Position numbers and translations under genes: made by a program. A DNA stretch of 64,000 nucleotides from Oxalicibacterium flavum (GTDB lineage Bacteria; Pseudomonadota; Gammaproteobacteria; Burkholderiales; Burkholderiaceae_D). Below are positions 57,243-64,000 of the stretch, in pieces. The notes under the pieces were generated by a model. It was not told where the DNA came from and did no database searches. It saw only the letters and a program-made list of their open reading frames with translations. The first letter of the stretch is position 1. Each line of letters begins with the position of its first letter. The stretch spans positions 62,001 to 126,000 of the forward strand of contig NZ_BMCG01000005.1 in the NCBI RefSeq assembly GCF_014635065.1. The letters run 5' to 3'.

Positions 57243-57890
57243 GTGACCGAACTGATCCTGATCCGGCATGGCGAAACCGACTGGAACGTCGAGAAGCGCC
57301 TGCAGGGTTTTCACGACATTCTGCTCAATCCCGAAGGGGAGCGGCAGGCGCGCGCGCTCGGCGTGCGCCTGAAGGACGAACCCATCGATGCCATCTATTC
57401 GAGCGACCTGCAGCGCGCCTTCCTGACCGCGCAGGCGATCGCCGAGGTGCGCGGCATGCCGATTCTGCCGGAGCGGGGTTTGCGCGAACGCTGCTTTGGC
57501 GCCTTCGAAGGCTTCCTGCATCCGGAACTGGCCGAACGCTATCCCGACGACTATGCCGCGCTGCAGCGGCGCGACGTCGATGTGCGCTATCCGCGCGGCG
57601 AGTTCGAGTGCGAGACCTTGACCGAATTCAACGCGCGCGTGCTCGACTGCGTGGCGCGCATCGCCAGGAGCGGCCATCGGCGCGTGCTGCTGGTCACGCA
57701 TGGCGGCGTGCTCGATACCGTCTATCGCCGTGCCACCGGCATGGCGCTCAACCTGCCGCGCTCCTTCGCGGTGCTCAACGCCAGCCTCAACCATGTCGCG
57801 TGGAATGGCGACGAGGTGGCAATTCTCAAATGGGCCGACGTCGATCATCTGGCGCAGCCTGCACGCGACGAGATCGACCGCGTGCGCTGA
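57243..57890 (+). CDS. Histidine phosphatase family protein (phosphoglycerate mutase-like)
   Basis: This 215-residue protein has the phospho-histidine signature LILIRHGETDWNVEKRLQG and the second catalytic histidine in LLVTHGGVLDTVYR. The acid residue is in the LRERCFGAFEG segment. The GTG start at 57243 has AAGGA upstream; GTG codons at 57219 and 57231 are alternatives, the first overlapping the previous gene by four bases. Members include cofactor-dependent mutases and broad phosphatases, and the substrate here is unknown. Confidence 0.88.
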   Translation: MTELILIRHGETDWNVEKRLQGFHDILLNPEGERQARALGVRLKDEPIDAIYSSDLQRAFLTAQAIAEVRGMPILPERGLRERCFGAFEGFLHPELAERYPDDYAALQRRDVDVRYPRGEFECETLTEFNARVLDCVARIARSGHRRVLLVTHGGVLDTVYRRATGMALNLPRSFAVLNASLNHVAWNGDEVAILKWADVDHLAQPARDEIDRVR

Positions 57891-57925
57891 GCGCTGGAAG
57901 AACTATGCATTTCGGCAACAATTGT

Positions 57926-57937
57926 CATGCCGGCATG
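57926..57937. repeat. Perfect palindrome upstream of dusB, copy 2
   Basis: CATGCCGGCATG inside GTCATGCCGGCATGC (57924-57938), identical to 42018-42032 upstream of pyrC. Confidence 0.4.
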
Positions 57938-57966
57938 CTGTGGTTTTGCAGTACGCGCGGGCGCAA

Positions 57967-57985
57967 GCGGGGTGTTGAGCCCCGC
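57967..57985. other. Small hairpin just upstream of dusB
   Basis: GCGGGG and CCCCGC pair around TGTTGAG. No T-run follows. It lies 15 bases before the dusB start. Confidence 0.35.
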
Positions 57986-57999
57986 CGGAAGCGGATAGA

Positions 58000-59046
58000 A
58001 TGACGCTTTCCCCCGATTTTCCCTCCGCCGTGAAGCTAGGTCCCCATACGCTTGCCAACAACGTCTTCGTCGCGCCCATGGCCGGCGTGACGGACCGGCC
58101 GTTCCGCCAGTTGTGCAAGCAGCTCGGCGCGGGCTATGCGGTGTCCGAGATGGCGGCTTCCAACTCGCGGCTGTGGGCCACCGAGAAATCGGCGCGCCGC
58201 ACCAATCACGAAGGCGAGATGGAACCCAAGGCGGTGCAGATCGCCGGCGCCGATCCCGCCATGCTGGCCGAATGCGCGAAGTTCAACGTCGCGCGCGGCG
58301 CGCAGATCATCGACATCAACATGGGCTGCCCGGTCAAGAAGGTCTGCAACGCCTGGTGCGGCTCGGCCCTGCTGCAGCACGAAAGCCTGGTGGCCGAGAT
58401 CCTGCAGGCCGTGGTGTCGGCCGTCGATGTGCCGGTCACGCTCAAGTTCCGCACCGGCTGGGACCGCGCCCACAAGAACGCCTTGCAGATCGCGCGCATC
58501 GCCGAAGACAGCGGCATTGCCATGCTGACGCTGCACGGCCGCACGCGTGCCGACGGCTACAGCGGCGAGGCCGAATACGACACCATTGCGGCGGTCAAGG
58601 CGGCGGTCTCGCTGCCGGTGGTCGCCAACGGCGACATCGACACGCCCGAGAAGGCGCGCTTCGTGCTCGACGTCACCGGCGCCGATGCCGTCATGATCGG
58701 CCGCGCCGCGCAGGGCCGGCCGTGGATCTTCCGCGAGATCGATCACTACCTGCGCACCGGCACGCACCTGCCGCCGCCGACGGTGGCCGAGGTGCGCGCC
58801 CTGATGGACGAACACCTGCGCGCGCACTATGCGTTCTACGGCGATTACCTGGGCGTGCGCACCGCGCGCAAGCACATCGGCTGGTACGTGCGCGACCTGA
58901 TCGGCGGCGAGGATTTCCGCCGCGGCATGAACCGCATCGAGGATTGCGACGCGCAGCGCGCGGCCGTCGATGCCTTTTTCGAATTGCAGCTCACGCATGG
59001 CGAGCGGTTACAATATCGTCCCGCCGAAGAAAGACTGGCGGCCTGA
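58000..59046 (+). CDS. dusB: tRNA-dihydrouridine synthase B
   Basis: This 348-residue flavoenzyme reduces uridines in the tRNA D-loop. The TIM barrel carries VAPMAGVTDRPFRQLCKQ, the catalytic cysteine region INMGCPVKKVCNAWCGSALL, and HGRTRADGYSGEAEY with the FMN-binding VVANGDIDTPEKA. The ATG at 58000 has GGAAG upstream. It precedes fis by 79 bases, the same pairing as in enterobacteria. Confidence 0.95.
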   Translation: MTLSPDFPSAVKLGPHTLANNVFVAPMAGVTDRPFRQLCKQLGAGYAVSEMAASNSRLWATEKSARRTNHEGEMEPKAVQIAGADPAMLAECAKFNVARGAQIIDINMGCPVKKVCNAWCGSALLQHESLVAEILQAVVSAVDVPVTLKFRTGWDRAHKNALQIARIAEDSGIAMLTLHGRTRADGYSGEAEYDTIAAVKAAVSLPVVANGDIDTPEKARFVLDVTGADAVMIGRAAQGRPWIFREIDHYLRTGTHLPPPTVAEVRALMDEHLRAHYAFYGDYLGVRTARKHIGWYVRDLIGGEDFRRGMNRIEDCDAQRAAVDAFFELQLTHGERLQYRPAEERLAA

Positions 59047-59125
59047 GTCACGGACCGAAAATCACGACCGACGCGCGGCCGCCCCACAACGACAACCGGC
59101 ATACCGAATACGCAAGCCTAAAGCC

Positions 59126-59359
59126 ATGAGCAAAGACAACATCCAAGAAGTCGTCAAGAAAAGCCTGGAAAAATACTTCCGGGATCTTGGCGAACAGACG
59201 CCTTCGAATGTGTATGAAATGGTGGTGTTCACGGTCGAGCGTCCGATTCTGGAAGCAGTCATGGCGCGCGCCGAGGGCAACCAGTCGCATGCGGCCGACA
59301 TGCTCGGCATCAATCGCAACACGCTGCGCAAGAAACTGCAGCAGCACGACCTGCTGTAA
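59126..59359 (+). CDS. fis: DNA-binding protein Fis
   Basis: This 77-residue nucleoid protein and transcription factor has the C-terminal helix-turn-helix EGNQSHAADMLGINRNTLRKKL, with the recognition helix at INRNTLRKKLQQH. The N-terminus is shorter than the 98-residue E. coli protein, as usual in betaproteobacteria. It is likely expressed with dusB. In enterobacteria Fis activates rrn promoters; whether that applies to the rrn here is inference. Confidence 0.94.
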   Translation: MSKDNIQEVVKKSLEKYFRDLGEQTPSNVYEMVVFTVERPILEAVMARAEGNQSHAADMLGINRNTLRKKLQQHDLL

Positions 59360-59467
59360 TCCCGCGAACGCGACTTTCCGCCGGCGCGGAAAGGAATAAC
59401 GCAAGCGCCGGTTGCTGTTCGTCGTGCGCCGTACCCTTGCGTTATTCATTCAAACCGATTTGCCATC

Positions 59468-61081
59468 ATGACCCAACAAGCTCTCCTTTCCGTTTCCGAC
59501 AAGACCGGCATCCTCGAATTCGCGCAGGGCCTGCATGCCCTGGGCATCAAACTCCTTTCGACCGGCGGCACCGCCAAGCTGCTGGCCGACGCCGGCCTGC
59601 CGGTGACGGAAGTGGCCGACCATACCGGCTTTCCGGAAATGCTCGACGGCCGCGTCAAGACGCTGCATCCCAAGATCCACGGCGGCCTGCTGGCGCGCCG
59701 CGACGTGCCGGCTCACATGGCCGCGCTTGCGCAGCACCAGATCGCCACCATCGACCTGCTGGTGGTCAACCTCTATCCGTTCGAGGCGACCGTCGCCAAG
59801 CCCGGCTGCACGCTGGAAGACGCGATCGAGAACATCGACATCGGCGGCCCGGCCATGGTGCGCTCCGCCGCCAAGAACTGGAAGGACGTCGGCGTGCTGA
59901 CCGATGCCTCGCAATACGGCGTGGCGCTGGCCGAGCTCAAGGCCGACGGCAAGCTGTCGAACAAGACCAAGTTTGCTTTCTCGGTCGCCGCCTTCAACCG
60001 CATCGCGCAGTACGACGCGGCCATCAGTAACTACCTGTCGAACGTGACCGAAGGCACCGATCTGGCTGTCGGCAATGCCGCGCCCGCGCTCGGCGCCTTC
60101 CCCGGCCAGAGCAACAGCAGCTTCGTCAAGCTGCAGGACCTGCGCTATGGCGAGAACCCGCACCAGGACGCCGCCTTCTACCGCGACCTGTACCCGGCGC
60201 CCGGTTCGCTGGTCACCGCCACACAATTGCAGGGCAAGGAACTCAGCTACAACAACATCGCCGATTCCGACGCCGCGTGGGAATGCGTCAAGACCTTCGA
60301 GGCGCCGGCCTGCGTCATCATCAAGCACGCCAATCCGTGCGGCGTGGCGGTCGGAGCCGATGCGCTCGATGCCTACAGCAAGGCGTTCAAGACCGATTCC
60401 ACCTCGGCCTTCGGCGGCATCATCGCCTTCAACACCGTGCTCGACGGCGCGGCCGCCGCCCAGGTTGCGCGGCAGTTCGTCGAAGTGCTGATCGCGCCCG
60501 GCTACACGCCCGAAGCGCTGGAAGTCTTCAAGGCCAAGACCAATGTGCGCGTGCTGGAAATCCCGCTCGACGGCGTCAAGCGCGACGGCAAGAATGCATG
60601 GGAACGCGGCCTCAACAGCCACGACGTCAAGCGCGTCGGTTCCGGCCTGCTGGTGCAGACCGCCGACAACCACGTGCTGACGCGTGCCGACCTCCAGGTC
60701 GTGACCAGGCAGCAGCCTACCGAACAGCAACTCGACGACCTGCTGTTCGCCTGGAATGTGGCCAAGTTCGTCAAGAGCAATGCCATCGTCTATTGCGCCG
60801 GCGGCATGACGCTGGGCGTGGGGGCCGGCCAGATGAGCCGCGTCGATTCGGCGCGCATCGCCTCGATCAAGGCGCAGAATGCCGGCCTCTCGCTGCAGGG
60901 TTCGGTGGTCGCCAGCGATGCCTTCTTCCCGTTCCGTGATGGTCTCGACGTGGTGATCGACGGCGGCGCCACCGCCGTGATCCAGCCGGGAGGCAGCGTG
61001 CGCGACCAGGAAGTCATCGATGCCGCCGACGAGCGCGGCGTGGCGATGGTGTTCACCGGCGTGCGTCATTTCCGCCACTGA
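59468..61081 (+). CDS. purH: Bifunctional AICAR transformylase/IMP cyclohydrolase
   Basis: This 537-residue enzyme performs the last two steps of IMP synthesis. The N-terminal MGS-like cyclohydrolase domain (about 1-195) carries [15 protein letters not shown] and [13 protein letters not shown]. The formyltransferase domain has the catalytic [11 protein letters not shown] and [13 protein letters not shown]. It lies downstream of fis by 108 bases and is followed by ruvC after 19 bases. Confidence 0.97.
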   Translation: MTQQALLSVSDKTGILEFAQGLHALGIKLLSTGGTAKLLADAGLPVTEVADHTGFPEMLDGRVKTLHPKIHGGLLARRDVPAHMAALAQHQIATIDLLVVNLYPFEATVAKPGCTLEDAIENIDIGGPAMVRSAAKNWKDVGVLTDASQYGVALAELKADGKLSNKTKFAFSVAAFNRIAQYDAAISNYLSNVTEGTDLAVGNAAPALGAFPGQSNSSFVKLQDLRYGENPHQDAAFYRDLYPAPGSLVTATQLQGKELSYNNIADSDAAWECVKTFEAPACVIIKHANPCGVAVGADALDAYSKAFKTDSTSAFGGIIAFNTVLDGAAAAQVARQFVEVLIAPGYTPEALEVFKAKTNVRVLEIPLDGVKRDGKNAWERGLNSHDVKRVGSGLLVQTADNHVLTRADLQVVTRQQPTEQQLDDLLFAWNVAKFVKSNAIVYCAGGMTLGVGAGQMSRVDSARIASIKAQNAGLSLQGSVVASDAFFPFRDGLDVVIDGGATAVIQPGGSVRDQEVIDAADERGVAMVFTGVRHFRH

Positions 61082-61100
61082 TCGCAACGAACGCACTTCC

Positions 61101-61643
61101 ATGAAAATCCTCGGCATCGATCCCGGCCTGCGCACTACCGGCTTCGGCGTGATCGAGCGCCAGGGCAGCAAGCTCGCCTACATCGCCTCCGGCACCATCA
61201 AGACGCCGGACGCCGATCTGCCGCAGCGCCTCAAGGTGATTCTCGGCAGCGTGTCGGAAGTGGTCGCCACCTACCGGCCCGACTGCGCGGCGATCGAAAA
61301 GGTATTCGTCAACGTCAACCCGCAATCGACCCTTTTGCTTGGACAGGCGCGCGGTGCCGCGATTTGCGGCCTGGTCGGTGCCGGCCTGCTGGTGGCCGAA
61401 TACACGGCGCTGCAGGTCAAGCAGGCGGTGGTTGGCCACGGCAAGGCGCAGAAGAGCCAGGTGCAGGACATGGTGCAGCGCCTGCTGCAATTGTCCGGCC
61501 TGCCCGGCACCGATGCCGCCGATGCCCTGGGCGTCGCGATCTGCCATGCGCACAGCGGCGATACGCTGGCGACGCTGGGCACGCTGGCGCCCGAACTGGC
61601 GAAGAAGGGTTTGCGCGTGCGTGGCGGCCGGCTGGTCGGCTAG
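61101..61643 (+). CDS. ruvC: Holliday junction resolvase RuvC
   Basis: This 180-residue RNase H-fold nuclease cuts Holliday junctions. All four catalytic acids are visible: D7 ([11 protein letters not shown]), E66 (AAIEKVFVN), D138 and D141 (GTDAADALG). The start ATG at 61101 lies 19 bases after purH. ruvA follows after 42 bases. Confidence 0.97.
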   Translation: MKILGIDPGLRTTGFGVIERQGSKLAYIASGTIKTPDADLPQRLKVILGSVSEVVATYRPDCAAIEKVFVNVNPQSTLLLGQARGAAICGLVGAGLLVAEYTALQVKQAVVGHGKAQKSQVQDMVQRLLQLSGLPGTDAADALGVAICHAHSGDTLATLGTLAPELAKKGLRVRGGRLVG

Positions 61644-61685
61644 CCGCGCGCGCCTTGTCTTGTTTTCTTCTTTAGGGTCGTCACG

Positions 61686-62261
61686 ATGATAGGTCGTCTT
61701 TCCGGCATTCTTCTCGAAAAAAATCCGCCGCAACTGCTGATCGACTGCAATGGCGTCGGCTACGAAGTCAACGTGCCGATGAGCACCTTCTACAACCTGC
61801 CGGGCCTCAACGAAAAGGTCGTGCTGCTCACGCATCTGACGGTGCGCGAGGATGCGCACATCCTGTTCGGCTTCGGTTCGCAGGAAGAGCGCCACGTGTT
61901 TCGCGAACTGGTCAAGATCAGCGGCATCGGTGCGCGTACCGCGCTGGCGATCCTGTCCGGCATGTCGGTGGCCGACCTGTCGCAGGCGATCACGCTGCAG
62001 GAAGCCGGCCGCCTGACGCGCGTGCCCGGCATCGGCAAGAAGACTGCCGAACGCCTGCTGCTGGAACTCAAGGGCAAGCTCGGTGCCGATATCGGTGCCG
62101 GCGCAGCGGCCGCCAGCGATACCTCGTCCGACGTCCTGAACGCGCTGCTGGCGCTCGGCTATTCCGACAAGGAAGCGCTGCTGGCGATGAAGCAGGTACC
62201 GGCCGGCAGCAGCGTGTCGGACGGGATCAAGGTGGCGTTGAAGGCCTTGTCCAAGGCATGA
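61686..62261 (+). CDS. ruvA: Holliday junction DNA helicase subunit RuvA
   Basis: This 191-residue tetrameric junction-binding protein has an OB fold (about 1-62), two helix-hairpin-helix motifs ([14 protein letters not shown] and [20 protein letters not shown]), a flexible linker and a C-terminal UBA-like domain that binds RuvB ([16 protein letters not shown]). The start [12 protein letters not shown] is typical. ruvB is 127 bases downstream rather than adjacent. Confidence 0.97.
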   Translation: MIGRLSGILLEKNPPQLLIDCNGVGYEVNVPMSTFYNLPGLNEKVVLLTHLTVREDAHILFGFGSQEERHVFRELVKISGIGARTALAILSGMSVADLSQAITLQEAGRLTRVPGIGKKTAERLLLELKGKLGADIGAGAAAASDTSSDVLNALLALGYSDKEALLAMKQVPAGSSVSDGIKVALKALSKA

Positions 62262-62388
62262 TTTCCGGCGGAGTTGAGATCGAGGCGAGCGCAAGACGCC
62301 AAGCCGCAGACAGTATGAAAGTTCGGCAAGGCGAAGCAACGCGGTCATCGCTTTAATTTCAACGCCGCTACCACGCTACAATGCAGGC
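62262..62388 (+). other. Intervening sequence between ruvA and ruvB
   Basis: A 127-base non-coding gap where the two genes usually lie close. It contains CGCAAGACGCCAAGCCGC and CGGCAAGGCGAAGCAACGC, short GC-rich strings with a repetitive look, then an AT-richer stretch with a TACAAT box at 62377-62382, six bases before the ruvB ATG. I see no gene and no terminator. Confidence 0.5.
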
Positions 62389-63447
62389 ATGAGCATCCAG
62401 ACCGACGATTTCAGCGAACAGCGCATCATTGCGGCCACGCCCGTTTCCCCCAACGAAGAAGCGATCGAGCGCGCCTTGCGGCCGCGCCAGCTCGACGAGT
62501 ACGTGGGCCAGGAAAAGGCGCGCGGCCAGCTCGAGGTGTTCATCGCGGCGGCGCGCCAGCGGCGCGAGGCGCTCGACCATACGCTGCTGTTCGGCCCGCC
62601 GGGCTTGGGCAAGACCACGCTGGCGCACATCATCGCGCGCGAGATGGGCGTCAACCTGCGCCAGACCTCGGGCCCGGTGCTCGAGCGCGCCGGCGATCTG
62701 GCCGCGCTGCTGACCAATCTCGAAGCCAACGACGTCCTGTTCATCGACGAAATCCATCGCCTGTCGCCGGTGGTCGAGGAAATCCTCTACCCGGCGCTCG
62801 AGGACTACCAGATCGACATCATGATCGGCGAAGGACCGGCCGCGCGTTCGGTGCGGCTCGATCTGCAGCCGTTCACGCTGGTCGGCGCCACCACGCGCGC
62901 CGGCATGCTGACCAATCCGCTGCGCGACCGCTTCGGCATCGTCGCCCGCCTCGAGTTCTATACGCCGCAGGAGCTGACGCGCATCGTCACGCGCAGCGCG
63001 GCGCTGCTCAATGCGCCGATCGACGACGAAGGCGCGTTCGAGGTCGCCAAGCGCAGCCGCGGCACGCCGCGCATCGCCAACCGCCTTCTGCGCCGCGTGC
63101 GCGACTATGCCGAGGTCAAGGGCTCGGGCCGCATCACCAAGGCCATGGCCGATGCGGCGCTGGTCATGCTCGACGTCGATCCGGTCGGCTTCGACCTGAT
63201 GGACCGCAAGCTGCTCGAAGCCATCCTCTTCAAGTTCAACGGCGGCCCGGTCGGGCTCGACAACCTGGCGGCCGCCATCGGCGAGGAGCGCGACACCATC
63301 GAGGACGTGCTCGAACCCTACCTGATCCAGCAGGGCTTCCTGCAGCGCACGCCGCGCGGGCGCATCGCCACGCCGCAGGCCTACGCGCACTTCGGTGTCA
63401 CGGCGCCGCAGTCGCAACCGACGGGCGACCTGTGGAGCGGGCAATGA
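62389..63447 (+). CDS. ruvB: Holliday junction DNA helicase motor RuvB
   Basis: This 352-residue AAA+ ATPase drives branch migration. Walker A is GPPGLGKTT (69-77), Walker B is [10 protein letters not shown] (D120/E121), sensor 1 is in GATTRAGML, and the arginine-finger region [15 protein letters not shown] is present. A winged-helix DNA-binding domain ends the protein ([19 protein letters not shown]). A TACAAT box six bases before the ATG suggests a possible leaderless transcript of its own. Confidence 0.97.
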   Translation: MSIQTDDFSEQRIIAATPVSPNEEAIERALRPRQLDEYVGQEKARGQLEVFIAAARQRREALDHTLLFGPPGLGKTTLAHIIAREMGVNLRQTSGPVLERAGDLAALLTNLEANDVLFIDEIHRLSPVVEEILYPALEDYQIDIMIGEGPAARSVRLDLQPFTLVGATTRAGMLTNPLRDRFGIVARLEFYTPQELTRIVTRSAALLNAPIDDEGAFEVAKRSRGTPRIANRLLRRVRDYAEVKGSGRITKAMADAALVMLDVDPVGFDLMDRKLLEAILFKFNGGPVGLDNLAAAIGEERDTIEDVLEPYLIQQGFLQRTPRGRIATPQAYAHFGVTAPQSQPTGDLWSGQ

Positions 63448-63495
63448 TCCGCCGCGTCCGTCTTGGCTGATCTTCCGCAGGCCGGTGCTGCCGGC

Positions 63496-63954
63496 ATGCA
63501 GATCTGGGTGGATGCCGATGCCTGTCCGTCGGTCATCAAGGACGTCCTGTTCCGCGTCGCCGACCGGCTGCCGATTCACGTGACGCTGGTCGCCAACAAG
63601 CTGTTGCGCACGCCGCCGTCACGTTTCATCCATGCGATCCAGGTACCGGCCGGCTTCGATGTGGCCGACAACGAGATCGTTCGTCTGGCAAATGTCGGCG
63701 ATCTGGTGATAACCGGCGACATTCCGCTGGCGGCCGACGTGCTGGAGAAGGGCGCCCACGCACTGAATCCGCGCGGCGAGTTTTATACGCAAGACAACAT
63801 CCAGCAGATGCTGCGCATGCGCAGTTTCATGGAAGAACTGCGCAGCAGCGGCGTGGAAACGGGCGGGCCGGCTGCTTTTAGCCAGGCCGATACGCGCGCT
63901 TTCGCCAACCAGCTCGACCGTTTCATGGCGCGGCAGGCACGGCCCAAGGTCTGA
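63496..63954 (+). CDS. yaiI: YaiI/YqxD family protein (DUF188)
   Basis: This 152-residue PIN-like/NYN-type protein has an N-terminal [17 protein letters not shown] whose acidic residues form a predicted metal site. Other conserved parts are [19 protein letters not shown] and [14 protein letters not shown]. The length equals E. coli YaiI. The ATG at 63496 is preferred over a TTG at 63463. Family function is unknown. The last 46 bases of the window after its stop hold nothing I can name. Confidence 0.92.
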   Translation: MQIWVDADACPSVIKDVLFRVADRLPIHVTLVANKLLRTPPSRFIHAIQVPAGFDVADNEIVRLANVGDLVITGDIPLAADVLEKGAHALNPRGEFYTQDNIQQMLRMRSFMEELRSSGVETGGPAAFSQADTRAFANQLDRFMARQARPKV

Positions 63955-64000
63955 AACATTGCCTGACGGCTCCAGCCATCTTTCCTGCCTGAAAATATTT

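Noticed and set aside
59450-61171. A 573-codon minus-strand frame opposite purH
   Set aside because: A mirror of purH codon bias; no recognisable domain and no ribosome site.

Overview
The window is a contiguous piece of a GC-rich betaproteobacterial chromosome. The 16S gene, the rrn layout (16S, tRNA-Ile, tRNA-Ala, 23S, 5S), Gram-negative trimeric-type porins, GTP cyclohydrolase II, aerobic HemF and many gene neighbours (nadD-rsfS-rlmH-maf-rng, rplM-rpsI-argC, dusB-fis-purH-ruvCAB) point to Burkholderiales, most likely Oxalobacteraceae (Herbaspirillum/Herminiimonas/Noviherbaspirillum relatives). The genus is an inference from memory of sequence flavour, not a database search. I see no prophage, transposon, integron, CRISPR array or recognisable defence locus. 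This is mostly core chromosome.

Layout. 1-3.8 kb: 3' end of dnaE, msbA and a GT-A-like glycosyltransferase. 3.8-10.9 kb (minus strand): yebC, purD, hemF, nadD, rsfS, rlmH, maf, rng, a compact housekeeping run with overlapping or nearly overlapping genes. 11-18 kb: a HerA-like ATPase, a LysR regulator divergent from azoR, ribA, an EamA exporter, qor, a 53-residue membrane peptide gene and a DUF4136 lipoprotein. 18.2-22 kb: pepN and fbp. 22-28.2 kb: the rRNA operon with two promoters, boxA elements and processing stems, followed by tRNA-Thr(CGT). 28.5-34.4 kb: a more accessory stretch (UspA, glycerol kinase with an SMP-30 lactonase, a hydroxyacid dehydrogenase, an unrecognised gene, an M20 amidohydrolase). 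34.6-43.9 kb: acyl-CoA ligase and thioesterase, an Atm1-type ABC exporter, the gltIJKL glutamate/aspartate importer, pyrC and a DUF3025 gene. 44-46.7 kb: two porins. 46.8-54.6 kb: coq7, osmC-like, rplM-rpsI, argC, a coiled-coil membrane protein, bactofilin, erpA, anmK and an M23 peptidase. 54.8-64 kb: tyrS, dtd, a PEBP protein, a histidine phosphatase, dusB-fis, purH, ruvC-ruvA-ruvB and yaiI.

The genes mostly serve replication and repair (DnaE, RuvABC), translation (rRNA, tRNA, TyrS, Dtd, RsfS, RlmH, L13, S9, DusB), nucleotide and cofactor synthesis (PurD, PurH, PyrC, NadD, HemF, RibA, Coq7) and envelope building (MsbA, bactofilin, M23, AnmK, porins).

The items most worth a second look are small-scale: a 22-base-arm hairpin whose U-tract runs directly into the anmK start codon; an RsfS with a histone-H1-like Lys/Ala tail; a porin that appears to carry its first beta-strand motif twice; a nine-codon upstream ORF inside a hairpin ahead of the acyl-CoA ligase; and a near-identical palindromic sequence upstream of both pyrC and dusB. 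I found no convincing wholly new multi-gene system.
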